Source of the DNA: an uncultured Clostridia bacterium
GTDB lineage: Bacteria; Bacillota; Clostridia; Monoglobales; Monoglobaceae
Length of the DNA: 52,050 bases
Direction: 5' to 3'
Assembly (NCBI GenBank): GCA_934463175.1
Contig: CAKSIW010000009.1
Location: 1 to 52,050, forward strand
The notes beneath the pieces were generated by a model. It ran no database searches. It was not told where the DNA came from and saw only the letters and a program-made list of their open reading frames with translations. Below are positions 7,519-15,993 of the stretch, one piece after another. The position numbers and the translations under genes are program-made. Numbering within the stretch: the first letter of the stretch is position 1; the number at the start of each line of letters is the position of its first letter.

Positions 7519-7945
7519 TTCCGGTCACCGTCCTCTCATTCAAAGTTTTCATTTTCGGTATTGAAGCCGTTTTTGTGTTTGTTTCCTGTAAAAACTCCAA
7601 TTCAAAATATGCGATAAGAGCGCTTTTATCGGAATCAAAGGTTATTTCATTGACCGATAAAAACCTGTCCTTTACCTTAATCGGAGTATATAAAAATATG
7701 TTTTTCAGCTTTTCGGCATTAAGAATCAGTTCTTCTTTTGTTTCCATTAATGGGTGATATGAAATCTCAATACCCAAAGTAACCAATTCATAAAATTTGT
7801 TTTCTGCCGCAACACTCACTGGAAAAACATCAATAAAGCAAGCAGGCTTTTGAAAACCCTCTTTAACCTCGGATGCAATAACCGAGTATTTGTTCTTTGT
7901 GAGCAGTTTTGAAACCGCCGTTTGTATATCCTTTATCGTTATCAC
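7493..7945 (-). CDS. Tail terminator-like protein (DUF6838 type)
   Basis: This 150-residue protein lies between the HK97-gp10-like gene and the sheath, the slot of the tail terminator in clostridial myophages. The patterns ITIKDIQTAVSKLLTKN, FQKPACFIDVFPV and a late ALIAYFELEFLQE strand fit the small alpha/beta terminator family. Such proteins cap the tail tube and join it to the head. It overlaps both neighbours by a few bases. I recognise the family from order and pattern only. Confidence 0.65.
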   Translation of the reverse strand: MITIKDIQTAVSKLLTKNKYSVIASEVKEGFQKPACFIDVFPVSVAAENKFYELVTLGIEISYHPLMETKEELILNAEKLKNIFLYTPIKVKDRFLSVNEITFDSDKSALIAYFELEFLQETNTKTASIPKMKTLNERTVTGSGTSEDFN

Positions 7946-8409
7946 AGCTCCACCTCGCTCGTTAAATCATCAAGCAGTTTTTTTGCATTTTTCTCAAAGG
8001 TTGCATTAAGTTCTTTGACCGTATCTTCAATCATTTTCTCGCCCTTTGTTTTACCGCCGACCGAAATTCCTCTGATACCTCTCTGCAAGATGTTTAATTT
8101 TCTTCCGTTTCTGCCGACAGTAGAGCCGCCTGTTACAACTCTGTGACCTTCTTCGACCACATGACCGTACCGGTTCTCGGTCTGCACACGGGCAACACGC
8201 GCCTTGCCGAAGGTCTTAGGCTTTTTGGTTCGCCATGAACCTTTCAGCTTTTTTGTTTTGCCCGTCGGTGTTTTGGCACGGACACGCTGTCTTGTGACAT
8301 TTGCCATTGCCATAAGCATGGCGTCCGTTTTGTTTTCATATTTTTGCTCGATACGGTTGAAAGCCTTTTGCAAGTCCTCAAATCCGAATGTTCCGTCATT
8401 CTTCGCCAT
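7942..8409 (-). CDS. HK97 gp10-like tail completion protein
   Basis: This protein of about 155 residues is rich in Lys/Arg and begins MAKNDGTFGFEDLQKAFNR. The central RVRAKTPTGKTKKLKGSWRT and the following YGHVVEEGHRVV are hallmarks of HK97 gp10-type proteins, which take part in head-tail joining. The ATG at 8409 has AAGGGTGAG upstream; a GTG three codons earlier is also in frame. Its stop overlaps the next gene by four bases, indicating coupling. Confidence 0.8.
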   Translation of the reverse strand: MAKNDGTFGFEDLQKAFNRIEQKYENKTDAMLMAMANVTRQRVRAKTPTGKTKKLKGSWRTKKPKTFGKARVARVQTENRYGHVVEEGHRVVTGGSTVGRNGRKLNILQRGIRGISVGGKTKGEKMIEDTVKELNATFEKNAKKLLDDLTSEVEL

Positions 8410-8893
8410 TATACTCACCCTTATCGAAATTCTGTGCCGTTTGTGTGTTTCTTTCGGCGGCTATGATCTGTAACTCCTCATGCCGTTCATTTAGGTCAAG
8501 CACGGACACAATCTCAAATTCACGGTTATTGTAGAGAATACGCATAGCCGGTGTGATGTTCCTAAAATACCTTGTTGAGATTTTGTATGTGGTTTCGGCT
8601 CGGATTTTCTGACTTTCCTCATACTCTCTGCCTGTGGTCGGTGCAACAAATGCCGCAACAGAATACTCCGACAGTGCAAGCTTATGTGCAATCGGCTTTC
8701 CGTTCTGCTCAGTGAGAATTGCATTCCCATCATTGTCATGTGAAAGATACACCTTATTCTTTTGCGTTTGCAATGGCAGAGGAAGATATGGCTTAAACGG
8801 CTTGTATCTCGGCACCGTTTCACCCATAGAATTTATAATTTCATCTGTCGGGGACAGGAAAATAATCCTGTGCCTTAATTTTGAAAAATTCAT
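8396..8893 (-). CDS. Head-tail adaptor / head closure protein
   Basis: This 165-residue protein has the beta-rich pattern of the phage head-tail joining family: FSKLRHRIIFLSPTDE at the start, a central TGREYEESQKIRAETTYKI, and RILYNNREFEIVSVLDLNER before the end. Members close the head after packaging and form the docking surface for the tail. It overlaps the gp10-like gene by 14 bases and abuts the connector gene. A GAAAGGAAC ribosome site precedes the start. Confidence 0.78.
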   Translation of the reverse strand: MNFSKLRHRIIFLSPTDEIINSMGETVPRYKPFKPYLPLPLQTQKNKVYLSHDNDGNAILTEQNGKPIAHKLALSEYSVAAFVAPTTGREYEESQKIRAETTYKISTRYFRNITPAMRILYNNREFEIVSVLDLNERHEELQIIAAERNTQTAQNFDKGEYNGEE

Positions 8894-9150
8894 TAGAATA
8901 GTTCCTTTCTGTATGCGTCAAGCAGTCTGTATACAGTATCCGGCACACTGCCGCCGCTCCTGTTTTCATAAAAATGCGAAATAACCAAGAGCTGCGCCTG
9001 GCGCACAGACCCCGGCATCGGCTCAATGATGTCTTTTCTCATATAATTCTCACACAATTCCTTTGCCAAAAGCAGAAGGACGGAAATATATCCGTCCTCC
9101 TCATTGTGGTCTATCCTTAAAAATCCTTTTACCTCGTCAAGTTTCAGCAT
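8893..9150 (-). CDS. Head-tail connector protein (gp6-like)
   Basis: This small helical protein (85 residues from the ATG at 9150) reads MLKLDEVKGFLRIDHNEEDG, then LLLAKELCENYMRK, and ends in a helix LLDAYRKELF. This is the common short gp6-like DNA-packaging connector that sits beneath the portal. A GTG at 9162 is also in frame, but the ATG follows AGGTGGAAAG at better spacing. It overlaps the upstream small gene by 14 bases. Confidence 0.78.
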   Translation of the reverse strand: MLKLDEVKGFLRIDHNEEDGYISVLLLLAKELCENYMRKDIIEPMPGSVRQAQLLVISHFYENRSGGSVPDTVYRLLDAYRKELF

Positions 9151-9307
9151 TTGCCTTTCCACCTGCTTTCGGTTTTGCCGACTTTATTTCCTTTGCATGG
9201 CCTGCGGAAATTAAGTCCTTTGCGACAGAATCTTTGCAATCGGCAATCTCGCCCTCATAATATGCAAAATCAAGTCCGGCGCAGCTTTTAAGTATCTGTA
9301 TTTTCAT
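9137..9307 (-). CDS. Small protein between capsid and connector genes
   Basis: A 56-residue open frame, MKIQILKSCAGLDFAYYEGE..., lies between the major capsid and connector genes. It overlaps the next gene and follows GGTGAATCC. Small proteins of this kind, with an early 'aG..f....G' strand and a Lys/Ala-rich tail (AKEIKSAKPKAGGKANAE), are often found here in Firmicute phages and may decorate the head or join it to the tail. The function is not known to me; the gap-free context supports it being real. Confidence 0.7.
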   Translation of the reverse strand: MKIQILKSCAGLDFAYYEGEIADCKDSVAKDLISAGHAKEIKSAKPKAGGKANAET

Positions 9308-9322
9308 ATGGATTCACCTCAA

Positions 9323-10531
9323 TTATGCAGACTTCATCTGTAGAACCTTGATAGCCTCCGGCAGTACGGTTTTACCGTCAAGTCTTTTGTATGCAAGAAA
9401 ACCTACCTGTCCGTTGCCGGCAAACAGTTCATTTAGCCTTTTGAATGTGATGCCCTCACGGTCACCGATCCAATAGTAGTTGATATTACCGAAGATTACG
9501 GTTTTTGCGCTTGCTTTGATTTCGGGAACAAAAGAAGATGTAAAGTAGGGTCTGCCGAGGATTGTGTTTTCCTCGCCATCCTTAATTCCCGGCTGCCACA
9601 AATACTGACCGTTTCCGTCCTTAAGCTTTCTGATTGCCTTTACCGTGGAATCGTTCAAAATCCAGACAGCGTCCTTGCGGTAGGGTTCTTTCAGTGAATG
9701 ATAAAGGTCGATAAGTTCATCTGCCGTAATTGCTGTTGCGCTTGCAGATGTGACCCCGACTTCACCGCCGCCTGTGGTATTGAGAATACCGGTAGGTTTA
9801 AGAGTTCCGTTTCCGACAAGGAAAGCCTCTTCTTCTTTTTCGCCGATTCGTCTTGCAAATTCAGTAACAAAATACCCCTCAAGGTCGAATGCGGAATCGT
9901 TTAAGAGTTCTTCCGATACCTTGATAATTGTGCCGACCTTGTGTGCGTCAAGCTGTGCCTGTCCGAAAGTTTCGTCACCCTCGGTATATGCTCCTTCCTC
10001 ATCAATCCATGCGGCACTGCCGTGCGATGCGACAACGGGAATTTTATGTGCACCGCTTGATGTGGTGATTACATGAGCAAGCGGCCTTATAACCGTTGCA
10101 TCATTCATTGCCGTAACAAGAGTATGTTCAAACTCGTCCGGCACAAGGTATCCGCCCTCGGAATCTGTGCCTTCCTGCAGTGCGTTGCGGAGTTCCGGAG
10201 CGGTTACACCCGCCTTTGAGCGGAGCTGATTCCAGAATGCCTTTTTGTATGTATCGGACGCTTTGCCTGTCTTTTCGTCCTCCGATTTCGGTGTATCCGG
10301 TTTTTCTGTGATACGCTTGCTTGTTGGCATATTAAGTTCTGCGTCAAGCGCTTCTCTGCGTTCAAGCCTTGCGATTTCTTTTGAGTAATCCGCAATTTCA
10401 TTCTCCATTTTGGTGTAAACGGCATCGTCCTCCGGGGAGAGCATACCATTTTCGTTGGTGTGTGAGTCTAAGAATGCTTTTGCGGCATCCCAGGCTTTTG
10501 CTCTTTTGGTTCTCATTTCGTTGATAGTCAT
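9323..10531 (-). CDS. HK97-family major capsid protein
   Basis: This 402-residue protein has the usual two-part HK97 layout. About 100 N-terminal residues form a charged helical scaffold-like delta domain (NEIADYSKEIARLERREALD). The shell domain follows, with QEGTDSEGGYLVPDEFEHTL, KVSEELLNDSAFDLEGYF and FLVGNGTLKPTGIL, all strongly typical of the family. The ClpP-like protease encoded just upstream would remove the delta domain during maturation. GAGGAGG precedes the ATG. Confidence 0.95.
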   Translation of the reverse strand: MTINEMRTKRAKAWDAAKAFLDSHTNENGMLSPEDDAVYTKMENEIADYSKEIARLERREALDAELNMPTSKRITEKPDTPKSEDEKTGKASDTYKKAFWNQLRSKAGVTAPELRNALQEGTDSEGGYLVPDEFEHTLVTAMNDATVIRPLAHVITTSSGAHKIPVVASHGSAAWIDEEGAYTEGDETFGQAQLDAHKVGTIIKVSEELLNDSAFDLEGYFVTEFARRIGEKEEEAFLVGNGTLKPTGILNTTGGGEVGVTSASATAITADELIDLYHSLKEPYRKDAVWILNDSTVKAIRKLKDGNGQYLWQPGIKDGEENTILGRPYFTSSFVPEIKASAKTVIFGNINYYWIGDREGITFKRLNELFAGNGQVGFLAYKRLDGKTVLPEAIKVLQMKSA

Positions 10532-10553
10532 AAATAAATCCTCCTCAAAAAAA

Positions 10554-11396
10554 TTAGTATTTCATTAGGTTAAGCCGCTCCATCAGTACGGCTGCACTGC
10601 GGCCTTGTTTTACGGGTTCTTTCGATTTTTCGCTATGCGGTGCAAAATGCTTGTTGATTTTTTGAATCAAGTCCAAATCCGACTTCTGCTGTGAAAACAG
10701 CATAGGTTCGGGTGCTTTATTGGTGGTTTTGTTTTCCCTTTCGGAAGATTGAGGTTTTTCTTTTTCCTCATCCGGTTCGTTCTTTGTTTCCGGTTCACCG
10801 TCCGTCTTATCGTCATCCTCGGGTTTCTCATCGTTTTTATCCGAATCACGATACAAAATGCCATCGGCAAAGCCGAGTTCCACAGCCTTTACCGCATTCA
10901 GCCAGGTTTCATCGTCCATCAGATGTGCCAGTTTTGCGCGGGAAAGTCCCGTTTTCAGTTCATAAGCGTTAATGATGCTGTCCTTGACCTCATCAAGCAT
11001 TGCTGCCGCCTTTTGCATATCGTCCGCATTTCCGATTGCCGCAGTCATCGGATTGTGAATCATCATCATTGACACCGGGGACATTAAAACCTCATCACCC
11101 GCCATTGCAATGAGTGATGCCGCACTTGCGGCTATGCCGTCAATTTTAATTGTGATATTGCTGGGGTATTCTTTCAGCATATTGTAAATCTGCGCTGCGG
11201 CAACACAATCGCCGCCGGGCGAATTGAGCCACACGGTTACATCACCGCTTTCCGCATAAAGGTCATTTTTGAACAGCTGTGGTGTGACATCATCGTCATA
11301 CCAGCTCTCGTCTGCGATTGTGCCGTTCAGAAACAGTGTTCTGTCCGTCTGCTCCGGATTGTCCGTTTGGTTCGTCCAGTTCCAAAACTTCTTCAT
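10554..11396 (-). CDS. ClpP-like head maturation protease
   Basis: This Ser protease of about 280 residues resembles the S14/ClpP-like phage prohead proteases. WLNSPGGDCVAAAQIYNML, GIAASAASLIAMAGDEVLM (nucleophile Ser) and MMMIHNPMTAAIG (catalytic His) are in the expected order, with a trailing acidic/Lys-rich tail after about residue 190. It should cut the capsid delta domain. The start is uncertain: ATG at 11396 has AGGAGG 12 bases upstream, while ATG at 11408 touches the AGGAGG. The 5' end overlaps the portal gene by about 100 bases. Confidence 0.9.
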   Translation of the reverse strand: MKKFWNWTNQTDNPEQTDRTLFLNGTIADESWYDDDVTPQLFKNDLYAESGDVTVWLNSPGGDCVAAAQIYNMLKEYPSNITIKIDGIAASAASLIAMAGDEVLMSPVSMMMIHNPMTAAIGNADDMQKAAAMLDEVKDSIINAYELKTGLSRAKLAHLMDDETWLNAVKAVELGFADGILYRDSDKNDEKPEDDDKTDGEPETKNEPDEEKEKPQSSERENKTTNKAPEPMLFSQQKSDLDLIQKINKHFAPHSEKSKEPVKQGRSAAVLMERLNLMKY

Positions 11397-12663
11397 CTTT
11401 GTTTTCATCCTCCTTTTGCATACCTTCATCAAAGTACGCATTATGTTTCGTTATATTATCAAGCGGCAGCATATTTCCGTTTACCAAATACAAGTCACCG
11501 CCGTCCTCTTTTGGAATACGGTCAAGATTTTCAAGTTCCCGTATATCGTTTGCGCTCATCCATCCGTTCTGCCTTGCCGTTGCATAGCCGTTCATTCGGC
11601 TTTGATAATCACCGCGCAAGAGTCCGTCCACATTGAACTTTACAAAATACTCTTTTTTCTCGTTGGGCAGAAGAAGGGAACGCACCATTGACTGCTCCCA
11701 CCGCGAAACCCACGGGTCAAGCGTGTATTTCACAAATTCAAGCGACTGCTGTTCTATATTGGAAAAGCTCGACTTTTCAAGGTCACCGACCATATGCGGC
11801 GGCACTCTGAAAATTCGAGCTATTTCGTTAATCTGAAATTTTCGTGTTTCAAGAAACTGTGCTTCGTTCGGTGATATTCCGATCGGAGTATATTTCATGC
11901 CTTCTTCCAAAACGGCAATGCGGTGCGAGTTTTGCGTCCCCATAAACGATTGATTCCAACTGTCACGGATTTTCTGCGGTTCCTTTACCGTGCCTGGATG
12001 TTCCAAAACACCGCCCGGAGCGGCTCCGTTTGAGAAAAACCTTGCACCGTATTCCTCACAGGCAATTGCCATACCGATTGAGTTCTTTGCCATTGCAATC
12101 GGTGAATATCCGACAAGTCCGTCAAAACCGAGTCCCGGTATGTGCAAAATATCGGACGGAGGGAGTATAACGGTTGAGTTCGGCATAGTCGGCGCTTCAT
12201 CGGTGGATTTCATGTATTTGTAGTAAAGATGTCCGTCCGAATCACGGTCAACCGTCATTTTATTCGGCATAAGCGGATAGAGTGCAATCACCTCGCCTTT
12301 GCCGTTTCGGATAATCTGTGCATAAACATTTCCCCATAACAAAAGATGAGTCATAAGCGTTTCGCGAAACACAAATGAACTCATCTCTGGATTAGGTTCG
12401 TCATGTAAAAGCAGGTACAGCGGATGGTCTACGGCTTTTTCCTTGCCGCCGTCCTCTTTGTATCGGTATAGGTGCAGCGGAAGGCCTGCAATCGCCTCGG
12501 ATAATATTCTCACGCAGGCATACACTGCCGTCATCTTCATGGCACTTCGCTCAGTTACCGCTTTGCCGGAGGTTGTTCCTCCGAAGAAGAAACTGTAACC
12601 CGAGCCTGCTGTTCTGTTTTGGGGCTTATCCCTTGAACGGAATAGTCCTTGTAAAATACCCAT
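11296..12663 (-). CDS. HK97-family portal protein
   Basis: This 455-residue protein has the standard portal signatures: MKMTAVYACVRILSEAIAGL near residue 45, LHIPGLGFDGLVGYSPIAMA in the middle, and FRVPPHMVGDLEKSSFSNIE with FVKYTLDPWVSRWEQ later. Twelve copies form the DNA gate at one capsid vertex, and they bind the large terminase. AAGGAGATGATG precedes the ATG. In most related phages the portal follows the large terminase directly; here a Fic gene cassette of about 1 kb separates them. Confidence 0.95.
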   Translation of the reverse strand: MGILQGLFRSRDKPQNRTAGSGYSFFFGGTTSGKAVTERSAMKMTAVYACVRILSEAIAGLPLHLYRYKEDGGKEKAVDHPLYLLLHDEPNPEMSSFVFRETLMTHLLLWGNVYAQIIRNGKGEVIALYPLMPNKMTVDRDSDGHLYYKYMKSTDEAPTMPNSTVILPPSDILHIPGLGFDGLVGYSPIAMAKNSIGMAIACEEYGARFFSNGAAPGGVLEHPGTVKEPQKIRDSWNQSFMGTQNSHRIAVLEEGMKYTPIGISPNEAQFLETRKFQINEIARIFRVPPHMVGDLEKSSFSNIEQQSLEFVKYTLDPWVSRWEQSMVRSLLLPNEKKEYFVKFNVDGLLRGDYQSRMNGYATARQNGWMSANDIRELENLDRIPKEDGGDLYLVNGNMLPLDNITKHNAYFDEGMQKEDENKDEEVLELDEPNGQSGADGQNTVSERHNRRRELV

Positions 12664-12692
12664 ATTACATCATCTCCTTAAATGCGGGCATG

Positions 12693-12723
12693 AAAAAAGC
12701 ACCTATCATTTTTTGATAGATGC
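12693..12723 (-). terminator. Rho-independent terminator after the Fic gene
   Basis: The minus strand shows GCATCTATC, a seven-base loop, GATAGGTGC and then TTTTTT. It lies between the Fic stop and the portal start and closes the Fic cassette. Confidence 0.85.
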
Positions 12724-12751
12724 TCATATTCACAATTTCTGTATTTCCTTT

Positions 12752-13690
12752 TTATATTGTTTTCCAACAACGTTGTTTCATAAAGGTGGAAATTTTTGAA
12801 ATATCTTCACCTTCATAGTACTTCACAAGTAATTTTTTAAATTTCGGCACTTCTTTTTCGGGAATCACCAAAAACCCACCACCATGAGAAATAAGATAGT
12901 GATTTGCAAAAATTACAGATGCACGTTTGTTACCATCTATAAATATCTGTGTTTTCATGCAATATAGACACAGCTTGATTGCAATGTTTACTGCATCATC
13001 TTTTTCTTCCGTAATTTCACGAATTCTATCCTTTACATCAATTTCGTTTGGCAAAGGCGGTATATATGATGAACCACCAATGGTTACCGGAATACCGCGA
13101 ATGCGACCGCCCTCTGCAAAAAAGCCTTCATTAACAAGTCTTGCAATATGGCTGAGCATATAATAATCGGACTTACTTAAAATTACATCTCTATCCAATA
13201 TAAACTCCCATGCGTGTTTCAAATTCAAAATTTTTTGAACATCGGTAGCTGTCATACCCGATACTTTTCCGTTTTCTATAATTTCTTCTGTTTGAGGGAA
13301 GGATGTGGCAACACCTTCTAATACAGCTTGATCATAGATATTCATTTTCATATTAGCACGTGCAAATTCAATATTTGTTATTACCTCAGCGGATAATTCA
13401 TCCTCCGAATATCCCACGGCAACAAGCTGTTTTTCCACTTTTCGAAGTTCTTTTTTTATTTCACGAGCTTCTTTGGCATTTCGGAGAAGTAGGTTATACA
13501 GTTCATCGGTGTATATTCCTACATAAGTAGAAGTTTGTTTGCCTGCTACACGTTTTCTTACATAGAGATATTTTCCGTCACCACGCTCTTTGATTTCAGG
13601 TGTTCCATCGTAAGGCATCAAATTTAATCTTGCGTGAAGATCGGCACGAATTCTAAGCAATTCTTGTATTTCATTATATTGTACTGACAT
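12752..13690 (-). CDS. Fic-domain protein with Gln in place of the catalytic His
   Basis: This 312-residue protein carries a Fic domain in its second half. The core motif reads QIFIDGNKR (residues 248-256) where active Fic enzymes have HPFx(D/E)GN(G/K)R, so the catalytic His is replaced by Gln while the phosphate-binding GNKR is kept. Upstream, ITNIEFARAN resembles the inhibitory helix motif of self-inhibited Fic proteins. Fic enzymes usually transfer AMP to target proteins; with this change the protein may bind nucleotide without normal transfer, act as a regulator, or use altered chemistry. It sits between terL and portal with its own promoter, operators and terminator. AAGGAGG precedes the start. 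Confidence 0.83.
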   Translation of the reverse strand: MSVQYNEIQELLRIRADLHARLNLMPYDGTPEIKERGDGKYLYVRKRVAGKQTSTYVGIYTDELYNLLLRNAKEAREIKKELRKVEKQLVAVGYSEDELSAEVITNIEFARANMKMNIYDQAVLEGVATSFPQTEEIIENGKVSGMTATDVQKILNLKHAWEFILDRDVILSKSDYYMLSHIARLVNEGFFAEGGRIRGIPVTIGGSSYIPPLPNEIDVKDRIREITEEKDDAVNIAIKLCLYCMKTQIFIDGNKRASVIFANHYLISHGGGFLVIPEKEVPKFKKLLVKYYEGEDISKISTFMKQRCWKTI

Positions 13691-13705
13691 TACTTATCCT
13701 CCTTC

Positions 13706-13801
13706 GGGGAACATTTATTACATATATTATACAACAATGTTCCCCAATAGTCAATAGGTTTGGGGAATATTTTTTAATAAAAACATATTATAATGCTCCC
13801 C
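13706..13801 (-). promoter_or_regulatory. Promoter and four-half-site operator array of the Fic gene
   Basis: TTGACT (13749-13754) and TATAAT (13726-13731) on the minus strand are 17 bases apart. Four GGGGAACATT-like half-sites with alternating direction occur at 13706-13715, 13736-13745, 13762-13771 and 13792-13801. The first pair is a perfect 10-bp inverted repeat around the -10 box. Both pairs have exactly 20 bases between their arms. Confidence 0.8.
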
Positions 13802-13847
13802 AAATATATAAATGCATTAAGTATTATGCTCTAATTTTGATAAATTA

Positions 13848-15458
13848 TTATATAAACAAAATCCCGCGTTCATCATACACGCTCTCGCTCATATCGTTTC
13901 CGCAGCGTATTGCCCGGTCAAGTGCTATAACGGTTGCAACGGCTCCGTCAATCTTCTCGGTGGACTTTTCTTTATCCGGCTTAATGTTTCCCGCCGGGTC
14001 GGTTCTTACATAAATATTATCCATCATCCAACGAAGAACCGGGTGTCCGCTGTGGGCAATGCGTTCTTCAAGCACAAGTTTCATCAATTCCTTTGTAGGC
14101 GGCGACATATCCTTAAAGCCTTGTCCGAACGGGACTACCGTAAATCCCATACCCTCAAGGTTCTGCACCATCTGCACCGCACCCCAACGGTCAAACGCAA
14201 TTTCCCGGATGTTATATTTTTCGCCCAGGCTTTCGATAAATTGCTCTATATATCCGTAGTGAACAACATTGCCCTCGGTGGTTTGAAGTTTTCCTTGGCG
14301 CTCCCACACATCATACGGTACATGGTCGCGCCGCACACGCAGGTCAAGGTTATCTTCCGGTATCCAAAAGTACGGAAGAATTATATATTTGTCCGTTTCA
14401 TCAAGCGGCGGAAACACAAGCACAAATGCCGTTATGTCGGTAGTGGAGGAAAGGTCAAGTCCTCCGTAGCAGACTCTGCCGACAAGTTCATCTTCGTTTA
14501 CGGCAAATGAGCATTTATCCCATCTGTCCATCGGCATCCAACGCACCGATTGCTTTACCCACTGGTTAAGCCTTAACTGTCTGAAACTGTTTTCTTCTGC
14601 CGGGTTCTGCTTTGCCGACTCACACGCAGCCTTAACTTTATCAACGCCCACCGTAATACCGAGCGACGGATTTGCTTTTTTCCACACTTTTGGGTCAGTC
14701 CAGTCATCCGATTCCTCTGCGCCGTATATAACGGGATAGAATGTCGGGTCAATTTTTCTGCCCTCTAATATGTCTTTTGCCTTTTGGTGCGTTTCATAGC
14801 ATATCGAATGCGTGTCTGTGCCGGCTGTTGTGATCAGAAAGTATAAAGGCTGCATTCTTGCATCACCCGAACCTTTTGTCATAACATCAAACAGCTTTCT
14901 GTTCGGCTGTGTGTGCAGCTCATCAAACACCACTCCGTGAATGTTAAACCCGTGCTTTGAATATGCTTCGGCAGACAGCACTTGATAAAAGCTGTTTGTG
15001 GGTGTGTATACTATCCGCTTGGTTGCGGTAAGTATTTTTACCCGTTTTGAAAGCGCCGGACACATACGAACCATATCAGCCGCAACCTCAAATACAATGG
15101 ACGCTTGCTGTCGGTCTGCGGCACAGCCGTAAACCTCGGCTCGTTCCTCACCGTCACCGCAGGTTAAAAGCAGCGCAACAGCGGCGGCAAGTTCGGATTT
15201 TCCCATTTTCTTTGGAATTTCAATGTAGGCGGTGTTAAACTGCCTGTAACCGTTCGGCTTTAATGTTCCAAATATATCACGGATTATTTGCTCCTGCCAA
15301 TCAATCAGTTCAAACGGTTTGCCCGCCCAGGTGCCTTTGGTGTGGCACAGACTCTCGATAAACATAACCGCATAATCGGTGGAGTCTTTATCATAAACCG
15401 ATGTTTTTGCCTTGAATTTTGTAGGCCTGTATTTTTTCAGTTTTCGTATTGTTCTCAC
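13848..15458 (-). CDS. Terminase large subunit
   Basis: This 536-residue protein is the DNA-packaging motor and headful/site nuclease. The N-terminal ATPase shows a Walker A-like IPKKMGKSELAA near residue 80 and a Walker B VVFDELHTQ near residue 175, followed by the coupling segment YFLITTAGTD. The C-terminal RNase-H-like nuclease domain has GGLDLSSTTDITAFVLVFP and AFDRWGAVQMVQNLEG. The reading frame opens with GTG and has only a weak ribosome site. It lies about 7.7 kb from the small subunit, with DNA-modification and other cargo genes in between, and two terminators precede it. Confidence 0.94.
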   Translation of the reverse strand: MRTIRKLKKYRPTKFKAKTSVYDKDSTDYAVMFIESLCHTKGTWAGKPFELIDWQEQIIRDIFGTLKPNGYRQFNTAYIEIPKKMGKSELAAAVALLLTCGDGEERAEVYGCAADRQQASIVFEVAADMVRMCPALSKRVKILTATKRIVYTPTNSFYQVLSAEAYSKHGFNIHGVVFDELHTQPNRKLFDVMTKGSGDARMQPLYFLITTAGTDTHSICYETHQKAKDILEGRKIDPTFYPVIYGAEESDDWTDPKVWKKANPSLGITVGVDKVKAACESAKQNPAEENSFRQLRLNQWVKQSVRWMPMDRWDKCSFAVNEDELVGRVCYGGLDLSSTTDITAFVLVFPPLDETDKYIILPYFWIPEDNLDLRVRRDHVPYDVWERQGKLQTTEGNVVHYGYIEQFIESLGEKYNIREIAFDRWGAVQMVQNLEGMGFTVVPFGQGFKDMSPPTKELMKLVLEERIAHSGHPVLRWMMDNIYVRTDPAGNIKPDKEKSTEKIDGAVATVIALDRAIRCGNDMSESVYDERGILFI

Positions 15459-15468
15459 CCCCGTGCAT

Positions 15469-15492
15469 AAAAATAAGCCGCACGAATGCGAC
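15469..15492 (-). terminator. Terminator-like hairpin before terL
   Basis: GTCGCA, TTCG loop, TGCGGC, then TTATTTTTA on the minus strand. It is a third copy of the hairpin type seen at 4596-4619 and 5374-5398. Confidence 0.6.
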
Positions 15493-15510
15493 TTTAAAAT
15501 TTATATAGAG

Positions 15511-15551
15511 AAAAACAGAACCTTTCACGGCTCCGTTTCAATATTGTTCTG
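15511..15551 (-). terminator. Terminator after the DUF7678-like gene
   Basis: On the minus strand CAGAAC and GTTCTG enclose a loop that itself contains an ACGG/CCGT hairpin, and the stem is followed by TTTTTC. It lies directly after the stop at 15553. Confidence 0.6.
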
Positions 15552-15552
15552 T

Positions 15553-15777
15553 TTAGTTATTGCGCTTAAGAATTATCGCAAGTGCAGTTTCGGTGTTCTT
15601 GTCAATCGGTGCAATATCTTCACCGCGGTCATAGTTATAAACCTCTCTGCCGCCGCGTTTAATCGTAAGCTTTGAAATCCGTCCTCCGTTAATTCCGAAT
15701 TCGGAACCTTCTTCATATTGTTTCATCCAATAATGAAAAATCTCTCCGTTTACGCTGACTGTTCCTTCATTCCACAT
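15553..15777 (-). CDS. Small phage protein, DUF7678-like
   Basis: This 74-residue protein starts MWNEGTVSVNGEIFHYWMKQ and continues with GINGGRISKLTIKRGGREVYNYDRG, a beta-rich pattern seen in small hypothetical proteins of clostridial phages and conjugative elements. The start at 15777 has AAGGAG nine bases upstream, so a longer frame was trimmed. It follows a DUF6900-like gene after 13 bases and is probably co-transcribed with it from the promoter at 16003-16031. Function unknown. Confidence 0.7.
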   Translation of the reverse strand: MWNEGTVSVNGEIFHYWMKQYEEGSEFGINGGRISKLTIKRGGREVYNYDRGEDIAPIDKNTETALAIILKRNN

Positions 15778-15790
15778 AATGCAAGACTCC

Positions 15791-15970
15791 TTATCTGTTT
15801 TTCTTTCCAAGTTCGTATGCCGCAACGAGGGCGTCCTTTAACCCCCAAACCGAAATCTCAAAGAAATCTTCTTCATCACTGAAGTGCTGTTCAAGGTCTG
15901 ATCTGTTTTCCATTGATATAATGTTCTCCTGTGCTATTTTTACGATTTGATTCAATTCTTTCTTTGTCAT
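15791..15970 (-). CDS. Small acidic phage protein, DUF6900-like
   Basis: A 59-residue protein, MTKKELNQIVKIAQENIISM..., ends VWGLKDALVAAYELGKKNR. This acidic helical pattern resembles DUF6900 proteins that accompany amidoligase-type cargo in mobile elements. It follows the 95-bp repeated promoter block at 15994-16088 and precedes the DUF7678-like gene. The ribosome site is an AAGGGGCATC. Function unknown; the conservation of this small pair in mobile elements is from memory. Confidence 0.68.
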   Translation of the reverse strand: MTKKELNQIVKIAQENIISMENRSDLEQHFSDEEDFFEISVWGLKDALVAAYELGKKNR

Positions 15971-15993
15971 GGCTTGATGCCCCTTTCGTTTTT

